From assembly GCF_009910365.1 (NCBI RefSeq), contig NZ_CP036423.1, positions 2,666,001 to 2,730,000 of the forward strand: 64,000 nucleotides of DNA, read 5' to 3'. Made by a program: the position numbers and the translations under genes. Each line of letters opens with the position of its first letter. Positions within the stretch are counted from its first letter, which is position 1. The notes under the pieces are model-generated. The model was not told the origin of the DNA. It did not search any database and was given only the letters and a program-made list of their open reading frames with translations. The DNA is from Aequoribacter fuscus. Lineage in GTDB: Bacteria; Pseudomonadota; Gammaproteobacteria; Pseudomonadales; Halieaceae. This document shows positions 17,191 through 25,554 of the stretch, piece after piece.

Positions 17191-17758
17191 CGCGTTTTAG
17201 GCCCTGCCAGCGCTCAATCTCGGCGCTATGAATACCAAAAAGATCCAAACAGCGACCAACCGATTGATCCACCATCGCGTCGATCGATTCTATGCCCGCA
17301 TAAAAGGCTGGTACCGGCGGCGCAATGATTGCGCCCAACTCAGACAAGGTGGTCATTGTGCGCAGATGACCCGTGTGCAAGGGGGTTTCGCGCACCATAA
17401 GAACCAAGCGCCGGCGCTCTTTTAACACGACATCCGCTGCGCGCGTGAGCAGCGTGGAGGTTACCCCGGTGGCGATTTCAGACATAGTGCGTATTGAACA
17501 AGGCGCGATCAACATACCGTCGGTCACAAACGAGCCCGAAGAAATCGTGGCACCTACGTCACCTACGGCGTACGCGTGGTGAGCGAGAGTTTTGAGCTCG
17601 CTCAAGCTCGTCGAGTGCTCTTGCGCCAGAGTCAGCTGCGCTGACTTACTGATAATTAAGTGTGTTTCGACACCCAAACCGGCCAAGATTTGCAAGGCGC
17701 GAATGCCATAAACCACTCCGGAGGCTCCACTGATCCCCACAATGATTCGCTTTGGCAT
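17183..17758 (-). CDS. ubiX: Flavin prenyltransferase UbiX
   Basis: UbiX attaches a dimethylallyl group to FMN to make the prenylated flavin used by UbiD decarboxylases in ubiquinone synthesis. The 191-aa protein has the FMN-binding start IIVGISGASGVVYGIRAL, and the conserved SSGSFVTDGMLIAPCSIRTM and RETPLHTGHLRTM motifs. It is the first gene of ubiX-MFS-SDR, joined by 8-nt overlaps. No ubiD lies in the window. Confidence 0.96.
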   Translation of the reverse strand: MPKRIIVGISGASGVVYGIRALQILAGLGVETHLIISKSAQLTLAQEHSTSLSELKTLAHHAYAVGDVGATISSGSFVTDGMLIAPCSIRTMSEIATGVTSTLLTRAADVVLKERRRLVLMVRETPLHTGHLRTMTTLSELGAIIAPPVPAFYAGIESIDAMVDQSVGRCLDLFGIHSAEIERWQGLKRGE

Positions 17759-17816
17759 ACGCGTTCTCCTTAGTTCTGTCTCCGCACTCTAGCACCACTT
17801 CGAGCAAATTTCATTG

Positions 17817-19364
17817 CTAGAAGCTGCTGGAGTTAGCCTTACGTTTGCGCGGCTTACGAGCGCCATCTTGCTCAGCTGCTTTGGGCGATCTTCGCGGTTT
17901 CGCGGGCGCTTTCGCGTTATCACGCTTTTTCGGCTTAGCTTTGCCTTTGGGCTTGTTGCCCGCCGGTTTACGCTTTTGAGAACGCTCGGGGCGATCTCCA
18001 CGCCGATCTGAATACGGCTCACGACTATCGCTATCAAGCACTTCCGGCTGAGCACGTTTTTGCGCGTAACCTAACTCCATAGCGAGTACTGCCGCAATGT
18101 CTGATGCGCTCACTTCCAGCTGATCTGCCAAATGAAATACAAATTCCTTGGCCGTATCCAAGCCTTTACGCTTCAGCCCAATCGCTATTTGATCGCGAAT
18201 TTTTTCCGCTTTAGCATCAGCGACGTCCGAGGCTGTTGGCAAGCGCATGAGCTCGATCGGCTGGCCTGTGGTGCGTTCAATCATACGCAACAGACGCTGC
18301 TCCCGATTCGCCGCAAATAAAATAGCCTCGCCCTTGCGGCCAGCGCGACCGGTTCGTCCAATACGGTGCACGTAGGCTTCGGGGTCTTGGGGTATGTCAT
18401 AGTTGACTACGTGGGTGATGCGATCAACATCTAAGCCCCGAGCCGCCACATCGGTGGCGACCACGATATCCAAGCGGCCTTTCTTAAGCTGGCTGATCAC
18501 TTGTTCGCGCGCACTCTGCGCCATATCGCCATTTAAGGCCGCGGCGGCAAAACCACGAGCCTGTAGCTTATCGGCCAGTTCGGTCGTCGCGATTTTAGTA
18601 CGCGCAAAAATAATTAGGCCGTCAAAGTCTTCAACTTCTAAGATACGGGTCAAGCCATCGAGCTTACTCGCGCCCGAAATCATCCATACGCGCTGACGAA
18701 TTGAGGTCGCGGTTACAGTCTTTTGCGTCACTGTAATATGCTGGGGGTCTTGCAGATAATCGCTGGCAATACGGCGGATAGCCGTTGGCATTGTGGCCGA
18801 AAACAAAGCAATCTGACGTTTCTCAGGCAGCTGCGACATGACCCACTCAACGTCGTCAATAAAGCCCATGCGCAACATTTCATCGGCCTCGTCCAGCACC
18901 AAATGTGCCAAGTTATCGAGTTTGAGGCTGCCCTTGCGCATGTGGTCCATAACACGCCCCGGGGTACCTACAATAACCTGCGCGCCGCGCTCTAGCTGTT
19001 TCAACTGGGTGCGGTAGTCGGTTCCACCATAAATGGGTGCCACTTGAAACCCAGGCAAATGCCGCGCGTAGCTCTGAAAGGCTTCGGCAACCTGAATAGC
19101 GAGCTCGCGGGTTGGGGCTAGGACTAAGCATTGCGTTTGCTTTTTACGGCAATCGATCTTAGCCAAAATAGGCAGCGCAAACGCCGCCGTCTTCCCGGTA
19201 CCCGTTTGCGCCTGACCGATCACATCGCAACCCTCTAGCAGGGGTGGGATTGTTTTAGTCTGGATATCGGAGGGTACTTCGTAGCCTACGTCGTCTAAGG
19301 CTTTTTGCAAATAAGCGGGCAAGTTCAAAGAGGCAAAGGTCGCCTTTGCCGGTGTATCGGTCAT
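17817..19364 (-). CDS. DEAD-box ATP-dependent RNA helicase (DeaD/CsdA-like)
   Basis: RNA helicase for ribosome assembly or mRNA remodelling. The 515-aa protein has the Q motif (PSDIQTKTIPPLL), Walker A AQTGTGKTA, PTRELAIQV, TPGRVMDH, DEAD, SAT, and the second RecA domain with ATDVAARGLDV and HRIGRTGRAGR. After residue 400 there is a DeaD-like helical region and then a highly basic tail (KPAGNKPKGKAKPKKRD). I do not see the folded RNA-binding domain of full-length DeaD, which is about 100 residues longer; the basic tail may substitute. For that reason I give no symbol. Confidence 0.92.
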   Translation of the reverse strand: MTDTPAKATFASLNLPAYLQKALDDVGYEVPSDIQTKTIPPLLEGCDVIGQAQTGTGKTAAFALPILAKIDCRKKQTQCLVLAPTRELAIQVAEAFQSYARHLPGFQVAPIYGGTDYRTQLKQLERGAQVIVGTPGRVMDHMRKGSLKLDNLAHLVLDEADEMLRMGFIDDVEWVMSQLPEKRQIALFSATMPTAIRRIASDYLQDPQHITVTQKTVTATSIRQRVWMISGASKLDGLTRILEVEDFDGLIIFARTKIATTELADKLQARGFAAAALNGDMAQSAREQVISQLKKGRLDIVVATDVAARGLDVDRITHVVNYDIPQDPEAYVHRIGRTGRAGRKGEAILFAANREQRLLRMIERTTGQPIELMRLPTASDVADAKAEKIRDQIAIGLKRKGLDTAKEFVFHLADQLEVSASDIAAVLAMELGYAQKRAQPEVLDSDSREPYSDRRGDRPERSQKRKPAGNKPKGKAKPKKRDNAKAPAKPRRSPKAAEQDGARKPRKRKANSSSF

Positions 19365-19408
19365 GGGAGTTCCTAAAAAAGAGGGCGGCCATAGTCAGCC
19401 GGTGGCGT

Positions 19409-19414
19409 AGTATA
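19409..19414 (-). promoter_or_regulatory. -10 box upstream of the DEAD-box helicase gene
   Basis: TATACT on the minus strand, within TGTATACT-like context, predicts a start near 19402 and a leader of about 38 nt. It lies in the loop of an inverted repeat with 9-bp arms AGCCGGTGG and CCACCGGCT (19397-19427), which may be the end of the znuD-like transcript. The -35 is poor. Confidence 0.45.
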
Positions 19415-19466
19415 CAGACCACCGGCTAAACTTAACACTAAAACAGGCACTTAGGTGTAGGATTAC

Positions 19467-21554
19467 CTAAAATTGCCCGCGAACGCCAATCTCAAACCCA
19501 CGACCTGGCTCCGGTGCGATCTCTTTCAAAAAAGAGGTGTGTAACCGAATTTCTTCATCGGTCAGATTATGCACGCTAGCAAAGACTGTCCAGTCGGAAG
19601 CCTGTGAAGGCGACCACTCAAGGCCAAGGTCGACGCGGGTGTAGGCCTCGGTCGCCTCCTCGTTGAACGCCACTCGATCCTGCTCGAAGGCGCGCACCAC
19701 TCGGGCCCAGGTATACAATTCGCCGCCTCGCCAATCCAGCTGGGCCAGCAGGCGATTAGCCGGCATACGAGGCACGTAGCCCTGTGACGCATCCAACTTT
19801 CCTCGACTCATATCGCCGTTGATCGACAGCGCTAAATCGCCCCCGCCGAACTCACCCAAGGCCAAGACCGAACTCAACTCTAGTCCAGAAAACGTGGCAT
19901 CTACCTGAGTATATTGATATACCGAGACCATATCGACCTCAAGCCCCGTATTCAGCAAACCAATGTAGTCGCTAAATTGATTATGGTAGAGCACAACCTC
20001 AAGGTAGTTATCTCCCCACGACCGAGACAGCGAGAGGTCGACATTGTTCGACGTTTCGCTATCGAGATCAGACGCCCCAAGCTCGATGGCTTCGGTAGCC
20101 GCGTGAACCACCCAATCTACCTCATTCAGAACGCCGGCATTGGAATAGAGCTCCTCGATGGCGGGGGCACGTTCGGCGTGGGAGTAAGCCGCGCTCCACT
20201 GCCATCCATGTTCTAAATTCTGCACCCAAGAAGCAGAAAAACTCAGGTTGTTGAATACGCGACTGTTAGCACCACTCTGGGGATCCAGCTCATCTCGATC
20301 ATAGCGAACGCCCAACTCCAATAGCCCAGCGTCAAAATGCAGGTCCTCTACGAGGAATAGGCCTAGCTGGTCTTTATCGGTTATCGGGATGAAAGCCTCT
20401 TCACCCAGAGCACTAAACTCCGATTGCCCGACCTGTAAGCCAAACACACCGTGCCAAATGCCCAGCGTTTTATGCACCGCCTCTAAACGTAGCTGCCTAC
20501 TTTTGTTACTGTAGGTCGTGCCCACTTCGCCACTAGGCTCAACTTCCGAGTGTTGATAATCTGTGTAGGTACCAAAGAAGCGCAGTTCATCCAAGAGAGG
20601 CAAAGGCTCGTGTAAATGCAGAGCCAGATCATAACGCGTCTGCTCTAAGTCTATTCGGATGCCCTGCTCGGGGTTCTCCTCTTCGTGGTCTGCAGCGAGA
20701 GGATCTTCCTCGTGCGCATGATGTGCATGCGCTGCGGCAGGGATACCATAATTGCTGTTTTGACGCTGGACTGAGAAACCGGCAAAACCCGCTTCAAAAT
20801 GACGGCTAAGGCCCAGCGTAACAATATCGGTTTCACCATCGGTGTTGGCTAAACGGCTTGGGGGGCCTGCGTACTCCTCGTCCGCGTGAGGCTCCTCTTC
20901 TATGTGTTCCTCATCGTGATGTTCAAGCGGTACCGCCGTGTTTTTCGGCACCGTTAGATCACCCCAGCTCCGAACCACTGCATCTAAATGAAAGGCGTAA
21001 TCGCCTTGAGAGGCATCCCAGCGCACCACACCGGTGCTTGCCTGACTCGCAGAATCGTAGCGAAACTCCGCCCGAGTCTCGGCTTGGTCCACAAGGCGAG
21101 GGGGAATGCGCCCATCGGTCACGTTGACCACGCCACCAATAGCACCGCCACCGTAAAGTAGCGTCGCGGGACCGCGAAGGACCTCGATGCTATCGGCCAA
21201 AATAGATTCTACCGCGACAGCATGGTCAGCGCTCAGATTGGAGGCATCGGCACTGATGGTGCCGTTCTGCAACACGGTAACACGAGCACCCTGCTGCCCT
21301 CGAATGACGGGTTGTCCGACGCCGGGCCCAAAAGAAGCGCTATTCAAGCCAGGTTGCAGCGCTAAGGTGTCCCCAATGGTGCTGCCCGCAGCGCGCTGTA
21401 ACGCTTCGCCACTCAATACGGTGACAGGCAAGGCCGTTTCTGAGGTTTTTTTGTGTAGCGGTACGGTGACGAGCACGTGCTCCATTGCAGGTGATTCGCC
21501 ACCCACAGCGGCTGCACTGACAAAGGCCAGAGCAGCGGAAATTCGCTTTTTCAT
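19467..21554 (-). CDS. TonB-dependent outer-membrane receptor, ZnuD-like (zinc), His-rich loops
   Basis: This 695-aa TonB-dependent transporter has a signal peptide, a plug domain (LPVTVLSGEALQRAAGSTIGDTL, then VIRGQQGARVTVLQNG and LRGPATLLYGGGAIGGVVNV) and a 22-strand barrel ending GFEIGVRGQF. Two histidine- and acid-rich stretches, about residues 214-235 (EHHDEEHIEEEPHADEEY) and 275-300 (AHAHHAHEEDPLAADHEEE), are the mark of ZnuD-type zinc receptors. Zinc as substrate follows from the family and these loops. It needs an energised TonB, and a TonB system lies at 27609-33164. Its ribosome-binding site lies in a hairpin with the end of the upstream small gene. No convincing Zur box was found. 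Confidence 0.88.
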   Translation of the reverse strand: MKKRISAALAFVSAAAVGGESPAMEHVLVTVPLHKKTSETALPVTVLSGEALQRAAGSTIGDTLALQPGLNSASFGPGVGQPVIRGQQGARVTVLQNGTISADASNLSADHAVAVESILADSIEVLRGPATLLYGGGAIGGVVNVTDGRIPPRLVDQAETRAEFRYDSASQASTGVVRWDASQGDYAFHLDAVVRSWGDLTVPKNTAVPLEHHDEEHIEEEPHADEEYAGPPSRLANTDGETDIVTLGLSRHFEAGFAGFSVQRQNSNYGIPAAAHAHHAHEEDPLAADHEEENPEQGIRIDLEQTRYDLALHLHEPLPLLDELRFFGTYTDYQHSEVEPSGEVGTTYSNKSRQLRLEAVHKTLGIWHGVFGLQVGQSEFSALGEEAFIPITDKDQLGLFLVEDLHFDAGLLELGVRYDRDELDPQSGANSRVFNNLSFSASWVQNLEHGWQWSAAYSHAERAPAIEELYSNAGVLNEVDWVVHAATEAIELGASDLDSETSNNVDLSLSRSWGDNYLEVVLYHNQFSDYIGLLNTGLEVDMVSVYQYTQVDATFSGLELSSVLALGEFGGGDLALSINGDMSRGKLDASQGYVPRMPANRLLAQLDWRGGELYTWARVVRAFEQDRVAFNEEATEAYTRVDLGLEWSPSQASDWTVFASVHNLTDEEIRLHTSFLKEIAPEPGRGFEIGVRGQF

Positions 21555-21559
21555 GATAA

Positions 21560-21596
21560 CTCCTAATAAATACGATAAACGTTAGCTTTTATTAGG
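21560..21596 (-). promoter_or_regulatory. Hairpin that hides the znuD-like ribosome-binding site
   Basis: On the minus strand the 9-base arms CCTAATAAA (21588-21596) and TTTATTAGG (21562-21570) can pair around a 17-nt loop. The first arm contains the TAA stop of the upstream small gene (21592-21594). The second arm contains the AGG of the AGGAG site that starts the receptor. Ribosomes finishing the small gene would open the hairpin, so receptor translation should depend on it. The stem is A/T-rich, so the effect may be modest. Confidence 0.55.
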
Positions 21597-21894
21597 GGTT
21601 GTGGGGTGGCCCTGTTGCGGGTGGTCGATATCCAGTGTAAAGGGGCAAGAGCAGGCTGTAATCGCCAGCATAAAACACCGACTGCCACTGCGGCTGCGTA
21701 CTGTGGGATGACGCTGTATCTACCGCGGTGGCAGAGCTATGAAACACCCAGCAGTCGAGCGGTTGTGCGTCAAAGTGTACGTGACCTGACTCAAACGCTT
21801 GACCGGTAACAGAGACAAAAGCCGCAACAAGCACTAGCAGGCGAAGCCAGCGAGCGCTTTTACTGTGCAATGTCTTTGCAATCATTGGGGCCAT
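21592..21894 (-). CDS. Small secreted protein upstream of ZnuD-like receptor
   Basis: The 100-aa product has a likely signal or anchor segment (RWLRLLVLVAAFVSVTGQAF), then a short periplasmic tail with several His and one Cys (SGHVHFDAQPLDCWVFH) and a C-terminal YRPPATGPPHNP. Small proteins with a comparable RAPP-like proline tail and His residues often sit beside metal receptors (DUF2946-like), so a role in zinc handling is plausible but inferred. It is 37 nt upstream of the receptor start and appears translationally coupled to it. Confidence 0.7.
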   Translation of the reverse strand: MAPMIAKTLHSKSARWLRLLVLVAAFVSVTGQAFESGHVHFDAQPLDCWVFHSSATAVDTASSHSTQPQWQSVFYAGDYSLLLPLYTGYRPPATGPPHNP

Positions 21895-21957
21895 GTCACG
21901 ATCTAGAACGAGTTCTGAGCTAGGCTAGCCCCTTATTCGGTTTTGAGCAAGCCCGTC

Positions 21958-21975
21958 TTCAAAAACCTTTTTGAA
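21958..21975. terminator. 18-bp AT-rich palindrome after the hydrolase stop
   Basis: TTCAAAAACCTTTTTGAA is a perfect palindrome that starts at the base after the alpha/beta-hydrolase stop codon. Its place suggests an intrinsic terminator, with the T-rich arm acting as part of the tract, or an operator for the small gene at 21894. The two cannot be told apart from sequence. Confidence 0.45.
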
Positions 21976-22848
21976 CTAATTGTTATAAACATCCTCTAGA
22001 AAATTAGTGATTGCCAATCGTGACTCGGGCTCGTCTAATGTAGGCGCATGACCTCGGTTCTCAAGCCGAAGGTACTGCATGGTCGGGTGTTTTGCTTGCA
22101 TTTTGGCAACACAATCGTCGGCCAAAATATCGGATAGCGCGCCGTGCACCAACAACATGGGTTTGGACAAGGTCGCGTCGAAAAACTGCCACAGATCAGG
22201 CGGCACAGCTGCAGTTTGTGAGGCATCCATAGGCTTAGAAATCGATGCATCGTAATCAAGTTTGGGCTTGCCCTCGACCGATTCGATGTACAAATTGCGG
22301 GTGAAGCTGATCCATTCAGCGTCGCCAAAATCGGGGAACGCCGGGCCATTAATGGATTTGACCTGAGCGACCGCAGCGTCCCAAGTTTCGGGGGGCGCCA
22401 ACTTACCCACATAGCTTTGAATGCGCGCCAGTCCAACAGGATCAACCTCGGGACCAATATCATTAATGACCAACGATTTAATTCGCGTCGGCGCCAGTGT
22501 CGTCATAATAAAACTCATCAAGCCGCCCATTGAGGTACCAATAACCGATACCTCGTCGATACCCAAACTGTCGAGCAAGGTAAACATATCCTGGCAGTAA
22601 ATGGCGGGCTGATAGTTGTCTGAATTGGGGTCATAGTCCGAGCGACCGCGACCACGTTGATCCACAGCAATGACCCGGTAATAGTTCGACAGCATCTCCG
22701 CTAACCCAGCAAAGTCTTTTGAATTGCGGGACAAGCCATGCATGCACAGCAGCGTTGGAGCTGAATCGCCGTTAAGGCCCGTGCACGGATAGTCACGAGC
22801 GTACAAGCTCAGGCCATCGGTACTGTTATAGTAATAGTCACGATACAT
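21976..22848 (-). CDS. Alpha/beta-hydrolase fold protein
   Basis: This 290-aa soluble hydrolase has the oxyanion segment TLLCMHGLSRNSKDF, AVDQRGRGRSD, the nucleophile elbow GTSMGGLMS (Ser), the acid in LLVHGALSDIL and the catalytic His in LENRGHAPTLDEPE. The triad is complete. I start at the ATG at 22848, preceded by AGAGGG; an in-frame ATG at 22899 lacks a site. It follows the symporter gene on the same strand by 65 nt, and both lie opposite a TetR-family regulator. It may hydrolyse an ester or lactone taken up by the symporter; this is inference. Confidence 0.88.
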   Translation of the reverse strand: MYRDYYYNSTDGLSLYARDYPCTGLNGDSAPTLLCMHGLSRNSKDFAGLAEMLSNYYRVIAVDQRGRGRSDYDPNSDNYQPAIYCQDMFTLLDSLGIDEVSVIGTSMGGLMSFIMTTLAPTRIKSLVINDIGPEVDPVGLARIQSYVGKLAPPETWDAAVAQVKSINGPAFPDFGDAEWISFTRNLYIESVEGKPKLDYDASISKPMDASQTAAVPPDLWQFFDATLSKPMLLVHGALSDILADDCVAKMQAKHPTMQYLRLENRGHAPTLDEPESRLAITNFLEDVYNN

Positions 22849-22913
22849 AGAAAACCCTCTTTTTTTATGTACTGTAACGCCAGTGGGAAACCAGCTCAAG
22901 AATAAGCGGTTGC

Positions 22914-24347
22914 TTAGTGTTTATGAGCACCAGCAAACAACAGTCCCATGCCACCAACGGCAAACGACGCGATAATGCCCCAAGCTGCTGAAACGGCTGG
23001 ATTCGAAACCCCCCAGAACAAATTGAGCACCAGATGTAAGATAATGCCGGTAAGCGCACTGGCAAACACAACAACGAGAGGGACATGCCGACGCACCAAT
23101 ACGCCGAATACCACAGGCACCACCGATGCCGCCGCTAATCCGTAAACACCTTTCTGGGCAAACAAACCAATAATGGGTGGCGGATTCCAAGCGAGTGCAA
23201 GCCCGACAATACCCACGCCCACGAGCACCCAGCGTGATAACGCCAAAGCATCGATACGATCAGAGACCAAAGGCTTAGCGATATCCGTGACGACCATCGC
23301 TGACAGGGACACTAGAATGCCATCCAAGGTGCTCATGCCCGCCGCCAGCAAGGTAATAAAAATAAACGTCAGGACAAGTTCGCCCCACAAGGACCCCGAA
23401 AACTGAAACAACAAGTACTCACGAACCACGGTATCTTGCGTTTCAATATCAAGACCCGCAAGGCGAGCGTAAAACCCGATCAGCAACATCAACATGAAGA
23501 CCGCACCTACACCAACCGTCGTCCCTACAAAGACCTTGATGTCCTTCTCACTGCGCAAATACAGAACTTTGGTCAGGATATGTGGCTGCATCATTAAGGC
23601 AAAGGTCACCACAAATCCACTGACAAACACCGAGAAGACATCAAAATACAAATCACTACTTGGATTGAACGCAGCAGCGTAGTCAGTACTGATGCGTGTC
23701 AGCGCACCCGTGACATCACCGCCAAAGTGTTGCCATCCAGTGACAACCAAAAACACAGTAACCAGAATCATCATCACGCCCTGCACCGTATTGGTATAAG
23801 CGTGTGCATAAGTGCCTCCCATCAGCACATAGGAAAACACAAAAACCAATACGCCGATCAGCGCTACCTTTTGATCCAAACCAAACAACCCAGTAACCAA
23901 GTAGCTGCAACCCACCAAAATGAGGACAACGAAGGTAATGGATAACAGATTCAAAAACGCAAAGAACAAGCTAAAACCACGATGGTTATAGCGATAATAA
24001 ATCCACTGAGGAATGGTAAGAGCTTGATGCGCCTCTCCCACACGCAAGAAGCCGCGAGTTAACACAACAAAAGCACTCAGGATGCCCAATGAACCAGCGA
24101 CCCCATAGTGTAAAAACGCGCTCAACCCGTGGACGTACACAAACCCTGGGTTGATCACAAAGGTTGCTGTCGATGATATCGAGGCTGCTAATGTGATCCC
24201 GATAAGCACGGGATGCATGTCTTTGTTGCCAATCGAGAAGGACGCAACCGACTGTGTGCGCTTCATTCCCACCCATGAGAGTGCGTAGATAGCGACCACG
24301 TAAGCGATTACCACACTGTACTTAAAGATTTCTGGCGTCATAGTCAT
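22914..24347 (-). CDS. Sodium:solute symporter (SSS family)
   Basis: This inner-membrane Na+-coupled transporter of about 477 aa has around thirteen helices. The SSS features are the N-terminal IGNKDMHPVLIGITLAASISSTATFV region, GGTYAHAYTNTVQGVMM, the sodium-site segment LLAAGMSTLDGILVSLSAMV, and the overall length. It resembles the pantothenate/proline branch, but the substrate cannot be named. I use the ATG at 24347; an ATG at 24401 is open but would cover the inverted repeats of the divergent promoter region. It pairs with the downstream hydrolase gene and faces a tetR gene. Confidence 0.87.
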   Translation of the reverse strand: MTMTPEIFKYSVVIAYVVAIYALSWVGMKRTQSVASFSIGNKDMHPVLIGITLAASISSTATFVINPGFVYVHGLSAFLHYGVAGSLGILSAFVVLTRGFLRVGEAHQALTIPQWIYYRYNHRGFSLFFAFLNLLSITFVVLILVGCSYLVTGLFGLDQKVALIGVLVFVFSYVLMGGTYAHAYTNTVQGVMMILVTVFLVVTGWQHFGGDVTGALTRISTDYAAAFNPSSDLYFDVFSVFVSGFVVTFALMMQPHILTKVLYLRSEKDIKVFVGTTVGVGAVFMLMLLIGFYARLAGLDIETQDTVVREYLLFQFSGSLWGELVLTFIFITLLAAGMSTLDGILVSLSAMVVTDIAKPLVSDRIDALALSRWVLVGVGIVGLALAWNPPPIIGLFAQKGVYGLAAASVVPVVFGVLVRRHVPLVVVFASALTGIILHLVLNLFWGVSNPAVSAAWGIIASFAVGGMGLLFAGAHKH

Positions 24348-24364
24348 TCTTATCGGGGTATGTG

Positions 24365-24409
24365 CTTGCATTGTGCAAGGAATACGCTTATTTTTCAACA
24401 AGCGTTGAA
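24365..24409. promoter_or_regulatory. Two inverted repeats in the symporter/tetR divergent region
   Basis: CTTGCA-TTG-TGCAAG (24365-24379) and TTCAAC-AAGC-GTTGAA (24394-24409) are both perfect 6-bp-arm repeats in the 106-bp gap between the symporter start and the TetR start. They are natural candidates for the TetR operator, controlling both directions. Which of the two is used is not shown by sequence. Confidence 0.55.
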
Positions 24410-24453
24410 TGGCATTGTGTGATACTGTTCAAGCGGCTCATAAGGACATTGAA

Positions 24454-25098
24454 GTGACAAACGTTAGCAAACGTGATCGAATTTTAGACGCAGCCGAGGC
24501 GCTCTTCGCAGAGCGGGGCTTTGATGGCGTGACACTTCGGCAAATCGCGAGCAGTGCGGGCGTTGACGTTGCGCTTGCGAATTACCACTTCGGCAAAAAG
24601 TTGGAACTCTTTAACGCGGTCTTCGAGCGACGCGCAGCTTTGCTTAACCAGTCACGCCTGGACGCGTTACGCAAAGTGCAAGCCGAACAAGCCGACAGCG
24701 GACCTAGCGTCGAACAAATTATCGAGGCCTTTTTACGCCCACTGGAATTGACGCAAGAGACGGCAGATCCAGGCTGGCGACATTATCTTGCGTTAATCGC
24801 CTACGTGAACAACAGCACCTATTGGGGCAAGAGAATGATGAGCAAGTTGTTTGATGACTTGGTCCAAGAATTCATTGCAGCACTGCGCCAAGCTCTGCCT
24901 ACCGCGAGCGACCAGGATTTATACTGGTGCTACCACAACTTGTCTGGCGCCCTAACGCTCACGCTCGCGCAAACCGAGCGCATCGACACCCTGTCGGGCG
25001 GCTTATGCCAATCCAGTGACTTTCAAGCGGCGTATGATCACATGATCCCCTTCGTCGCGGCCGGCTTTAGAAAGGTGTGCGGCGCAAACGCCTCATAG
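24454..25098 (+). CDS. TetR family transcriptional regulator
   Basis: This 214-aa repressor-type regulator has an N-terminal TetR HTH (RDRILDAAEALFAERGFDGVTLRQIASSAGVDVALANYHFGKK) and a helical ligand-binding domain of the CecR kind (DUF1956-like, with TYWGKRMMSKLFDD and YWCYHNLSGALTLT). I start at the GTG at 24454, preceded by AAGGA; the ATG at 24409 lies in an inverted repeat. Its divergent position makes the symporter and hydrolase its likely targets. Confidence 0.88.
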   Translation: MTNVSKRDRILDAAEALFAERGFDGVTLRQIASSAGVDVALANYHFGKKLELFNAVFERRAALLNQSRLDALRKVQAEQADSGPSVEQIIEAFLRPLELTQETADPGWRHYLALIAYVNNSTYWGKRMMSKLFDDLVQEFIAALRQALPTASDQDLYWCYHNLSGALTLTLAQTERIDTLSGGLCQSSDFQAAYDHMIPFVAAGFRKVCGANAS

Positions 25099-25106
25099 CG
25101 CTAAAC

Positions 25107-25481
25107 TCAGAGAGTGTCGTTTTTTAGCTCGCGCTCAATCCGGCTCTCCTGCTCGAATCGTGCAGATCCCACTAACTTGCGCGTTTTTTGCAAACGCTCG
25201 CGACGTCGTTCCTTACGGTAATGATCTAGCCAGTAATTAAAGCGATCTTGCTCTTCTTCGCCCGCGACAAGTGCTTCCACGAACGCGATATCGATTCCTT
25301 CGCGAAACGCGATTCTTGGGGGGCGAATCTTGTTGGCCGCATAGAGTGCGACCACTCGAATTTGGTCATCGCGTCCGTAGTGACACTGCCGAGAATAACC
25401 AAACGGGGGTGAGGGGGTTCTATTATCCATCGATACGCCAATCAATTCATTCAAGGGTGTAACGATAGCGTATGCGGACAT
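25107..25481 (-). CDS. Hypothetical protein with possible HTH-like segment
   Basis: I do not recognise this 124-aa protein. It has no signal or membrane segment. Residues about 38-75 (DDQIRVVALYAANKIRPPRIAF, then REGIDIAFVEALVAG) have the cadence of a homeodomain-like helix-turn-helix. The C-terminal third is a charged helix with many Arg, Lys and Glu residues. The start is uncertain: ATG at 25481 or an internal ATG at 25430, neither with a strong ribosome-binding site. It converges with the TetR gene and diverges from pyk. Confidence 0.6.
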   Translation of the reverse strand: MSAYAIVTPLNELIGVSMDNRTPSPPFGYSRQCHYGRDDQIRVVALYAANKIRPPRIAFREGIDIAFVEALVAGEEEQDRFNYWLDHYRKERRRERLQKTRKLVGSARFEQESRIERELKNDTL

Positions 25482-25522
25482 ATTTCGCTATGAACTGCCC
25501 AGCTGATTAAACATTCACGTGT

Positions 25523-25528
25523 TATAAT
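25523..25528 (+). promoter_or_regulatory. -10 box of pyk
   Basis: A perfect TATAAT in the 73-bp divergent gap gives a predicted start near 25535 and a short leader with GAGGAACT before the ATG. I do not see a good -35 at 16-18 bp. Confidence 0.55.
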
Positions 25529-25554
25529 TTCGACGTCTCCCTGAGGAACTGCCT

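Noticed and set aside
21555-21975. Zur box upstream of the ZnuD-like receptor or the small gene
   Set aside because: I searched by eye for a GTTATA/TATAAC-type dyad and found none; the AT-rich palindrome at 21958 is a poor fit.
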